Assembly: GCA_009801015.1 (NCBI GenBank) | Contig: VHZZ01004251.1 | Location: 52,214 to 74,190 of the forward strand | Direction of reading: 5' to 3' | From: Silene noctiflora | Lineage: Eukaryota > Streptophyta > Magnoliopsida > Caryophyllales > Caryophyllaceae | DNA: 21,977 bases | Shown: positions 1-11,276 of the stretch, in pieces | Layout of the letters: each line of letters opens with the position of its first letter | How positions within the stretch are numbered: the stretch's first letter is position 1 | Notes under the pieces: generated by a model | Database searches by the model: none | The model's input: the letters and a program-made list of their open reading frames with translations, nothing else | Told to the model about the DNA's origin: nothing | Position numbers and translations under genes: made by a program

Positions 1-338
1 TAGTAAACAAACCTTGATTAAATTGAATTAAGTGAAGAAGAAGAGAAATGTAGCGGTTGTGACGATTATTATTTTTTATTTTTTTTGATTTGGTAAAGTG
101 AAAGGAGTGAGACGAGTTCCTGATTGTATCAGGAACTTTGGCGACTGAAGTAGGTAATCGCCAAATTTGGCGACTTAAATCAGTCGCCCGAATGCTATTT
201 CAGTCGCCAAATTTGTTCCAAAGTACGGAAAAGGGTAGTCGCCAAATTAACGACTGATTTCAGTCGCCCGAGTTTATATTCAGTCGCCAATTTGGCGTCT
301 ACCTTTAGCTGTCGCCCGATTTCACTTCTCTTGTAGTG
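1..338. mobile_element. Terminal portion of a CACTA (En/Spm) DNA transposon
   Basis: The segment ends at 338 with TTGTAGTG, the reverse complement of CACTACAA, the signature terminus of CACTA elements; the terminal 16 bases on the other strand read CACTACAAGAGAAGTG. Inside it lies a dense cluster of subterminal repeats built on GTCGCC/GGCGAC: GTCGCC near 183, 203, 238, 263, 283 and 311, and GGCGAC near 140 and 170. A perfect 16-nt palindrome lies at 158-173. In En/Spm elements such motifs are binding sites for the element's own DNA-binding protein; that role is inferred here. No transposase reading frame is visible. The other terminus is not in the window, so the element extends leftward or is truncated. 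Confidence 0.75.
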
Positions 339-1515
339 CCTGCGACCTAGCCGTATAACTTGAATCACGAACGATGGTGTGTAGCATATATTATTGTTTT
401 AGCGATAATTAATTTACGTTAATATAATTATATTAGGCGCAAGGTTGATAAAGAGACTCTTTGCTATTTTGTGTTACCGCTGCGACAAGATACTGCTGAG
501 GTAGGTTTTCCCACTCAACTCGTGTTCGTAATTATTTTATTTGCATATATGTGAGCTTTGTTTGGACTACTGTTACACTGAATAAGTGGTGGTCATTTAT
601 TTAAGACGGTCTTATACTGAGCATTTGGTTAATTTGACTATTAAGACGGTTACCTTACTGAGCGTTGAGTGTTATCTTATACTACAGTGAATGTGGTATT
701 ATGTTAGTTCATTGACTGGATTCATTATTGTTTTGATATGAGATGTTATGATTGCGGTTTTACCAATTATATATTGTGCGAGAAGCCTGCGGGCGAGTTT
801 GAGATGGGTGATGAGCCAGGCTCGGTTGCGGTTGTGGTCCTGATGAATTAGTTTCTGACGCGTGGAAGTCGAAGCGACGTGGTTCAGCAAACGGCGCTGC
901 AGTGCCATGGGTGATGTGGTGATATTGAGTGAGTTGGGAGTAGTGTGACCGTGAGCTACACGGTACGAGGCTGCGCGCCTGAGTTATTAAATTATGTTTT
1001 GCATTGAGTATTGTGCTAATCGTAATAATTATGTTTTAAGCTTTATTTGTTTTACGTCCAGTCCTTCTAGTCACTATTTTAATGTTTGCATGAGTTGACC
1101 GTGTGTGTCTTGTGTCAATTGTCACCTATTTCCGAGGTGGCCTGCGTTGATCCATTCAATGTTTTCCGTTTGAATGGGGAGCAGTGTGACAAACAGGTTC
1201 AGGTAGTTGCTGTTGATCGTGGTGCTTGGATGGGGCGCGTGACGTGATGACGTTTGAGTCTAGTTTGCCACTTCGAGTCTTTGTCTTAGTTCATGTTATT
1301 TACTGTTGACCAGTTGTATTTTAATTCTTTAGTTCAGTTGGCTTGAGTCTTGTAAGAGTTAAGGACACTTTATCCTTTACTTAAGTTTTTTTTTTTAATA
1401 ATAAAGTATTTGGTTTTGTTTAATTTGTATCACTGCCTCAGGAAATTGAGATGATGACAGTCTCATTTAGTAGAAAATGTCTTGGTAAGGCTTTTACTTA
1501 AATGAAGGTGTTACA
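339..1515 (+). mobile_element. LTR-like fossil, probably Ty3/gypsy type
   Basis: This stretch has no coding potential but looks like a plant retrotransposon LTR: moderate GC, GT-rich texture, an AATAAAG polyadenylation-like word near 1400, and a right edge reading GGTGTTACA at about 1515, similar to the TGTTACA end seen in many chromovirus LTRs. The left edge is not defined because the CACTA terminus abuts it, so the CACTA element may have inserted into the LTR. No gag or pol is attached in the window, so it is a solo or partial LTR. The family call is pattern recognition, not alignment. Two short units, TAAGACGGT...TTACTGAGC or a close variant, occur at about 602-627 and 642-667. Confidence 0.35.
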
Positions 1516-2062
1516 CTCTAGCCTCGCCTCAAGTCTGGCCAAACTGATTGTGCCCACATTCAGCACAAAAAACCCTTAACACGCCTCATTGGCCAACCTC
1601 CCCCTAGCCAGACTGGTTGTGTCGCCTTCTTTAAACCCCCGTTTCCCCAAATTACGCAAGACTAGACTTATTGAGTACGACACACCAAAACTGGACTTCA
1701 TATTCTCATACCAATGTACAAATTTATTAAATTCCGATTTGTCTTTTAACCCATTTTATTTAACTCTCCCTTAACGTGTAATCAAGTTAATGATAACAAA
1801 CCGGACCCCATCCCTCAATTATACTACTAACGACCGTCACATTAATGTATATTCATTCCCCTTTTACATATACGAATCCATACTAGTTAGCAGCAACAAA
1901 ACCCAACTCTTCTATTTCATTTGTACAAACTCATCTCGTTATTGAATATACTCCTATTTAACTCATTTATCCACTTATACAGATTTATGATATTAAATTC
2001 CGACTCATTCATCTTATATTCATTTTATAAAATAATTTACTTTTTTAAACTCATTATACACC
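1516..2062. other. Intergenic DNA without recognisable gene
   Basis: I see no convincing gene here. A short open frame at 1589-1774 has no recognisable domain and no splice context. The right part (1800-2060) becomes very AT-rich. Confidence 0.5.
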
Positions 2063-2063
2063 A

Positions 2064-2091
2064 ACTTGTATAGATCCCGCGCAATGCGCGG
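2064..2091 (-). mobile_element. Helitron-like 3' terminal hairpin, degenerate
   Basis: A perfect GC-rich hairpin, CCGCGC-AAT-GCGCGG, lies at 2077-2091 in otherwise AT-rich DNA. On the minus strand it is followed, after about eight bases, by ACAAGT at the place where plant Helitrons carry CTAGT. The layout matches the better terminus at 6414-6441, so this is probably a decayed Helitron 3' end whose body extends rightward into the AT-rich stretch 2092-2600. The 5' end is not clear; a minus-strand TC start near 2572 is only a possibility. Confidence 0.4.
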
Positions 2092-2600
2092 TATATAGAG
2101 TTTTTATTTTTTTAAGTTTATTATTTAAAATTTTTATATTTTCACTTCATTAATACGTATTTAATATTAATTGAAATGGAAAACTAACCAAATAGAATTA
2201 AGTTAAGTTGTGATTTTTTTTTAATGAATTTATTTTTTGTCAAGAAACTAATAATAAGTACGTGTCAAGTTATTCTCTACGGTAATAATTATTTTCATTA
2301 CTGAAAAATTTAGTAATTTATAGTTTATAATTTAATACCAATTTTATTTTATTATAATGAAAAAATCATAATTTTGAATTTAATTAAAATATTAGAGTAA
2401 AATTATAATTATATTAAGATTATATTTTAAGAAAAAGATAATTGTTTATTAAAAAAATCAATTATGTTCTTATGAAAATAGATGCATTTTCGAGGGAAAA
2501 TTAAGAGAATATAATTATGAATTTTTATTCTCTTAGTAATAAGGGGATATTATTAAATTTTATTACTTCTAGACTAGTCATTATTAACACAAGTATCATA
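2092..2600. other. Very AT-rich intergenic DNA
   Basis: Long A/T runs, no open frame of note and no tRNA-like structure. It may be the body of a non-autonomous Helitron that ends at 2064, and its right part may include distal promoter of the RPS3 gene. Confidence 0.4.
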
Positions 2601-2717
2601 GAAAGACAACGATAATTAGTAATTTGTTGACAAATAATGTTCCCGGATTCGGAGAAAAAGGCCTACGAACTAATGAGCATACCACCAACACAAACTCCCC
2701 AAAACCCAAATCCAATC

Positions 2718-2804
2718 AGCCCATCTCAGACACACCCATCTCAAAAAAAAAAAAAAAAAAAAAAAACCCTACCTACATATCCCCCCTTCAAAAACTAGGG
2801 TTTA
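2718..2804 (+). promoter_or_regulatory. RPS3 promoter: site II and telo-box elements
   Basis: AGCCCAT at 2718-2724 is the reverse complement of the site II core TGGGCT. AAACCCTA at 2764-2771 and TAGGGTTTA at 2796-2804 are telo-boxes in the two orientations. In Arabidopsis, site II elements paired with telo-boxes are the standard promoter signature of ribosomal protein genes, so this fits the gene downstream. A run of about 23 A residues lies between the site II element and the first telo-box. The leader from about 2810 to 2895 is C/A-rich, with pyrimidine patches before the ATG. Confidence 0.7.
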
Positions 2805-2868
2805 TTACATTTTCATTTTTGCCGCACCTTATACACACAAACACACACTAAAACCACAAACTTTCTGA

Positions 2869-5773
<2,905 letters not shown>

Positions 5774-6413
5774 TTTTCAAGACCTGTCTCTTGTTCCCGT
5801 GCTAGTAGAATGTTTATGTGATGTTTTTGGCAAATGTTTTGTAGTTTCCATGAGATTGAAGGAAACCCTTTTTTTACTACTCCCTTTCACATTTGACACC
5901 TTATGTTACTCTATGATATTTGGAATGAGGTTGTGGATTTAATTTTGCCTTTTTCTTGGTAATCACGATATCGTCTAAAACTACCCTCTGTTTGACACCT
6001 TAAGCTCCATTTATCAAAATATTTTGAGGAATTTGAGCGGAGTAAGGGTAATTGAACAAAGGGACTTCTTTAGGCCTGTACACCGTTTATGCTGATATGC
6101 CTGGTTGATTTTAGTGTTTTTATAAACGAAAAATAGTGGACCTGTGCAGGAAGAAACCCTTTTGAGTTTGTATAGATTCGACTCGGTTACATCGGCGCAG
6201 GCTGTCCGACATTTGCAACTTCATGTTTTTTACTCTGCTTACAAAATTGAATATTCGAAGGGTGCAATTATAGTCTTATAGAGGGTGTAGTCACGATCTT
6301 TTGCAACCACAATCGGGATCAGTTTGGCATTTTGAATAGATTTGGGAGTCGGGATTTGTAGGGCATATCAAGAATATAGACTGGAGATGTCGGGATTGCT
6401 TTGAAAGTACACA
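5774..6413. other. RPS3 3' UTR and intergenic DNA
   Basis: The RPS3 3' UTR begins at 5774 and probably ends within 100-150 bases, where AATG/TTTGT-rich sequence resembles plant polyadenylation regions. A TACTCCCTTTCACATTTGACACC word near 5880 slightly resembles a Stowaway terminus but no partner end was found. No other gene is visible. Confidence 0.5.
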
Positions 6414-6441
6414 CTAGTCTTATACCCGTGAAATTCACGGG
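6414..6441 (-). mobile_element. Helitron 3' terminus (hairpin plus CTAG)
   Basis: Read on the minus strand, a hairpin with arms CCCGTGAA/TTCACGGG (6425-6441) is followed after seven bases by CTAG at 6414-6417 and then T. This is the canonical plant Helitron 3' end: a short GC-rich stem a few bases upstream of CTRR, inserted before a T. The element therefore extends rightward from 6414. Its 5' TC end was not found with confidence. No RepHel reading frame is visible nearby, so the copy would be non-autonomous. Confidence 0.7.
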
Positions 6442-6540
6442 ATTGCTGTTTAGATTGTTGTAGCACTGTAGATTAATAGTAGTTATTTAACCGAAGTAGC
6501 TATCAAAGGTATCTAAAATACAGCAACAATAAAGTTGTAT

Positions 6541-7692
6541 CTATCGAGTATATCTTAAATATGACAATAATAAAAATAAAATAATAACTTCGTTAGCTCC
6601 CCTTCTTAATGGATCGTCATATTCTTCGCTTAAATTTCTAACCAAATCACTGACCAATCTAGCGACATGATCGAGAGCTTCTTGACATGATGAGCTTGGT
6701 CGGGAACTGGTACCTAAAAATTCAACTTAAACATTGACAACCACTTTGATAATACCACGTACCTATTTAAGAACTAAAACAACATTTCAATGAGAACCCA
6801 TAAATACTATACGAAATTAAACCTTCTTGAGGATCAACCCAATTTGATGAACCGGCATTGGTTGAACTTAAGTCTCTGATCAACTCACTAACTAATGTTG
6901 TTACGGGATCAGGTTCTTTTTGACTCAAACAACCCGGTCGAGAACTACTGCTACCTAGGAAAAATAACATCATACATTACTTTAATATAGACGTACATAA
7001 TACTTAAAGAACATCCGAAATCGTTAAAAATAAAGTAACTAACTTGAGGTTCTACAACTTGACGGTGTAATAGGAGTACTGGATGAACCACTCCTAAATC
7101 TCTTGTTACCATGTAAATCTTTTCTGTTAACTCGTGCCATCTTTGAACGTACCGACGAAGGTAAATTGTAATCAATTTCCGTAGATGGTGTAGTAGTGAT
7201 AACTGGCCGAGTAGTCAGTGTAGTACGATATGTCCTTTTGTTACCATGGTTTGAGTCGGTAGCTTCTCTTGTCACCTGCATGACTTATAAAAAAATAAAT
7301 TATATAAGATGTCACCAAATTACATCAAAAATTTATCTTTAAAAATTAAAATAAATATGAAAATAACACATATGGCGAAGTTAGTTAAAAAATTACCAAT
7401 TATTATTGAAAATTACTTTGAAAATTAATATATAATATATTAAACAAAATATACAAATAAACAAATGAAAACTAAAACCATGTAAAATTGTGCTAGTAAA
7501 TACAAAATATAATATACGACCAAGGTAAATTATAGAATTACCGTTGTTAATATCAGAGAATGGAACACGATGAATATATCTTGTATCTTGCGTTGTTGAA
7601 TTAGATACACTGTTGGGCCGATTGCTATTAGCTACACAACGGACCAAATAAATTAGATACACGGACCCAAATGAATGACCCATTAAAAACAT
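6541..7692 (-). CDS. Possible four-exon gene of unknown family (about 225 aa)
   Basis: I do not recognise this protein. Four exon-like blocks on the minus strand can be joined in frame: 7542-7692, 7044-7265, 6823-6954 and 6541-6713. The last three are preceded by AG and the first three followed by GT. The middle block encodes a basic, Ser/Thr/Arg-rich segment (RTYRTTLTTRPVITTTP, then SKMARVNRKDLHGNKRFR). The last two encode related segments: SSSRPG..SQKEPDPVTTLVSELIRDLSS and TSSRPSSSCQEALDHVARLVSDLVRNLS, both starting in phase 1, so one exon is a duplicate of the other. The acceptor of the second block is uncertain (7275 gives a different frame from 7265), the donors at 7043 and 6822 are weak, and the hydrophobic N-terminus may be spurious. 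It lies just inside a Helitron end, so it may be a captured gene fragment rather than a working gene. Confidence 0.3.
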
Positions 7693-7912
7693 AACAGAAA
7701 GCCCAAACAACTGATGATATATAGATAGCCTAACCCTAATTCTATTACATGTCTCACACTCTCATCACTCTCACTAAACACATCTTCACCGCCGCTCTCT
7801 CTAAAACTTACTCTCATACTCACAAATCTCCGTCATCCTTTCCATTTCCGATCACCATTTTCCACCATAGTCACCATTTTGTTGTTAATTTCCTCATCAA
7901 ACGTAACTAAAC
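7690..7912 (+). promoter_or_regulatory. Promoter and 5'-leader-like segment of an unidentified transcript
   Basis: AAGCCCAAAC near 7698-7707 contains a reverse site II core, GATATATAGATA near 7714-7726 looks like a TATA box, and TAACCCTAA near 7731-7739 is a telo-box. Downstream is a C/T-rich, ATG-poor stretch to about 7900 typical of a plant 5' UTR, ending in AAAC-GTAACT, a possible donor. No substantial coding exon follows before the MSL gene; the first ATG (7915) opens only a 16-codon frame. A short exon-like block at 9191-9229, with TAG before it and GTGAGT after it, could be spliced to it. The transcript may be non-coding or a captured promoter. Confidence 0.4.
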
Positions 7913-8428
7913 CAATGAGTACTTTCAATTGGATCATCATCAATGCTTTTATATTCAATCTTTAATTAAAAAAAAGTAGCATGCATGGATTCAGGGAGTT
8001 TTTTTTTTTATCTTTTTGCATTTTAATGATCTCAAAGTTTTGATTTATGTTTAATTGTGTTAATTAAATTTTTTTACATAGAAAAAGTAGTAATATTTCG
8101 TCGGATTTCATATGTAAACATCTTATATGATGAATTTCTACTTGTTTGGAATACGCCTTATTGGAAGAATTTTTAGAAACTTTTGACATGAGTTTTACAT
8201 TAGTTTGATAGATCTAAGCGTATGTTTTTAATCCAACTCATGTTATATTTTGATAGATCTAAGAGTATGTACAGTTTAAATTTTGATAAGTTTTATTCCA
8301 GTTTTTCATACTCTTTTTCAAAAAATAATGTTTGTTGAGTTTTATATTCATTTGACCTACTACTTTTAGATCTAGAATATAAGACCAACAGATCACAAAA
8401 AATGAAACATTCATATGCGTTGCTTGAA

Positions 8429-8591
8429 AATTTTGTCAAAAGTGCCCATATATATTATTTAAAGCTTATAGGATAAAACAACGTTATTTAAGGTAGTTTA
8501 TCTTCTTTGGCATTTGATCCTCTGTTCTCAAGCTTAGATATTAGCTTTAATGCATTTCCTATATTGTTGTAATATGTATGGATCCCCTTTA

Positions 8592-8628
<37 letters not shown>

Positions 8629-8875
8629 TATTTATATTGATAAATCTGTAAAACTATCTGTATGGGTATGATTATTTAATAAAAGCTTGTGTTTATGATG
8701 TTCTATGCTAGATTTGATGTTTATATCTTCATCCTTCTCCATAGAATGGTTGTGTAGCCTTGATTCCTCAATATTAGCTATATAGTTAACCTTTGCAGTG
8801 AATATGATCTGAATGGTTAAAATTCTCTATTATGAAGCTTAGTTTCTGGTTATTTGTGGCACTTTTGACAAAATT
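8429..8875. repeat. Exact 18-bp inverted repeat, 447 bases end to end
   Basis: AATTTTGTCAAAAGTGCC at 8429-8446 is the exact reverse complement of GGCACTTTTGACAAAATT at 8858-8875. The arms could be terminal inverted repeats of a small non-autonomous DNA transposon, but no clear target-site duplication flanks them. A related word, GGCACTTTTGTCA, recurs near 9088. Confidence 0.45.
8591..8629 (+). repeat. (ATT)n microsatellite
   Basis: About a dozen uninterrupted ATT units, then a short TTTA stretch. It is intergenic or intronic, with no coding meaning. Confidence 0.95.
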
Positions 8876-9399
8876 ATGGCTTCACCGGCTCATGTAAATG
8901 GTTGTTCTGCTAGTTTCAAAACGTTATCCGAGGGGTTATTATGCGAATAGTTAGCAGATTATTTGATGTGGTTTAGGGTGATTTTGTATTGGTTTTCTAG
9001 CTCTCGTTTCCGCTAGAGAGAAATGTGCTTAGAATGTCTGTTATGAGGTTGTTGACTCAAAATTTTGTCCTGTATATGGAATATAGAGGCACTTTTGTCA
9101 TTTTCATTTGATGTTTTATTTGTAGTTGTTATTATAACACCAATGTATAATGTTGAAGATTAAATACTCATTTTTATGTGATCGTCATAGGTTCTCTTCG
9201 GGGTCTTGGATATTACCAAAACGTTTGAAGTGAGTATTCCAGTATTTCATTAATTTTTTGAGAAAATAATATTTTTATAGTTTGTTGCATTGGCTCTAAT
9301 ATTCGTTTGATCTTCTACTCTTAGATCTAGTAAATATAATATCAATAGAACACAAAAATATATTCATTTTGCTGTGTATTTCGTCATTTCATAGCGACA

Positions 9400-9930
9400 C
9401 AAAAATATGAAGAGTTGATATGTATATTGTATAACTTGATATATAATGGTGGCATTTAATATGGTGGCAGTTTGAGGTGAGTGGTGCTCCCATATTAACT
9501 ACCTGATGAAACATGATTGAGGGTTCATTGTGATATGATGTGATGACCGATATTCTATGGGTGTTTTCCCATATTTGATATTTGATAAGGTTGGCCCATT
9601 GGGACCAATCTGAATCTCAATTGGACTTGAATTAATTTGCAGAATTAGATTTGCGTCTAAATTTATTTATGATGATATGATGCTATTTATGATAATTTGT
9701 GACACTATCGGGCCATATAGTTGTACTTGTCGTAGTAGAGAATCTGGTAGCCTATCGTCACTCCGACCCGTTTGTGGGTCGCCGGTTGATAGAAGTTGCC
9801 GTATTTTTTGCTCCAAGTACTACCCCGATGATGATTGACGCTCTATCCAGATCTGAGGGGTTATTTATTTTATTATTATATTTAGTTTTATTTTATTATT
9901 ATATTATTATTATATATATTGGAATTTAAT
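9400..9930. other. Unassigned stretch, possible retroelement fragment
   Basis: No gene recognised. Between 9700 and 9865 the composition is less AT-rich than its surroundings, with GACCCGTTTGTGGGTCGCC-like sequence, and an open frame runs 9699-9929 without an ATG start or recognisable domain. The texture resembles LTR DNA, but I cannot define ends, so this remains a guess. Confidence 0.25.
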
Positions 9931-9937
9931 ATAGGTT

Positions 9938-9998
9938 ATTTATATTTCGTACTGAAAATTTATATTTCGTACTAAAATTTATATTTCATACTAAAATT
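9938..9998 (+). repeat. Three tandem copies of a roughly 20-bp unit
   Basis: The unit TTTATATTTCGTACTAAAA or a one- to two-base variant is repeated three times head to tail. It is a small AT-rich tandem array without other context. Confidence 0.8.
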
Positions 9999-11276
9999 AA
10001 AAGTCAATTGTCTATTATTGTGTAATTCAAAAGTTTGTTTTCTCAAATCTCTTACTGAAAAATATGTTATCGTTAAGTACATTAATTATTTTGTGTTGGT
10101 AACCTCATTATTATTTTTACTCGAATTAATTATTTTGCAACTAATTTACAATTTCATGACCGACATAATTTGTATTTATTTCCTAATTTTATCCTTTTTA
10201 ATTTGCGTATTTAATATTTACATTTGTATATATTTAATGTAAACAAATATTAATGAAAATTTAATTTTTATTCAGGATTTGAAATGAACTTGGAGTTCAG
10301 AAATATGGATATGGATGGACAATAATCATAGTTATGCAATTTAGTATATATAATTATTTTTTCAGGATTTGGCTAATTATTTTTTTTGTAACAATTTTTT
10401 TTGTAACAATATTATGTTTTATTCAGCTATGAAACTTTAAACTATGTAATTAGGAAATATTAATTGTCATCTGAACAATCTGACAATATTAATCATTAAT
10501 CATCATATTGTAAACAATGAAGAAGGCTGTCAATTAAATACAATTTATGTAGTGGTCCTAAAATTAAGGGAAAAGTAACCGAATGTTGACTTGCTGACTT
10601 TCAACCACAGGCTGACAACTCAGCACTGTGGTTGTTGCTTTAATAAAGAAGGTTGCAGACATGGTGAAGGTTAGGGTCAAATGCCGTAATGGCGGCTATG
10701 TTGCCGTGAGCAAACTATTGGTAAATACAATCTCACTTAATCAACAAACGATCATAATTTATCCTTGAAACGAAAGATGATTTCCTTTTCAAAATAGTTG
10801 TCCGACATTAACACGCGTTTGTGATGAACTAGACCTCGTAATATCAATCCGGATTCAAATTGAAGCTTGAATTATTGACCCAAATATCACACAAAATTTA
10901 ACCCGACCTGATTCTGTTGGGTTTGACCCATATTTTCTGGACCGACTTAAAAAATGACCGAATTGCCTATAAAGACAACCCAAAACCAATTACTCGTAAT
11001 TTGGAATCACAACCAAGTTCTATCTACTTTATGTGGCCTGAAGAAAACACCTTTCTAAATTGACAGCTCAAAATAACCCCATATTATACACCCTGAATAT
11101 AGACGGACCTTGAAAAACTTGACAAAATGACGTAGCTGACACAAAACGTCAATGCTTATATTTGATCCAAATAACCCGTTTGTCAGGTTTACGATTAACC
11201 CAGGCTAGCCAAGAGGACCTTTCTGTACAAGTTCCCAAATCCATGTTGCCACAAATTTACTAAATGATAAGAGTAC
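9999..11276. other. Intergenic DNA including the MSL 3' flank
   Basis: AT-rich to about 10550. A TTTTTTTTGTAACAATT-like unit occurs twice near 10380-10412. Around 10840-10945 a GACCC/GGGT-rich stretch (TTGACCC, AACCCGACC, GGGTTTGACCC) resembles the repeat at 15115-15310 in the opposite orientation. A short ATG frame at 10661 with a GTAAAT donor-like end at about 10721 has no recognisable product. The MSL 3' UTR must occupy the right end. Confidence 0.4.

Larger units (their letters stand above)
8290..9385 (+). repeat. Diverged direct duplication, copies about 8290-8440 and 9232-9385
   Basis: Both copies contain, in order, TTCCAG-TTT, a TTTTT...AAAATAAT word, a TATTCRTTTGA-like word, CTACT(T/C)TTAGATCTAG, ATA-rich sequence, CACAAAAA and a CATTC/TATTC word with TGCGTTG/TGCTGTG. 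I judge them clearly related but well diverged, with indels. The intervening 800 bases include an (ATT)n microsatellite. The duplication lies downstream of the 7690 promoter-like segment. Confidence 0.55.

Noticed and set aside
699-908. Minus-strand 69-codon open frame
   Set aside because: It lies in the LTR-like stretch and has no recognisable domain, splice signals or promoter.
9699-9929. Plus-strand open frame with hydrophobic tail
   Set aside because: It does not start with ATG at 9699, and its hydrophobic end comes from an ATT/TTTTATT-rich repeat.
10661-10721. Possible small exon MVKVRVKCRNGGYVAVSKLL
   Set aside because: A donor-like GTAAAT follows, but no partner exon or family is recognisable and the DNA texture suggests a dispersed repeat.
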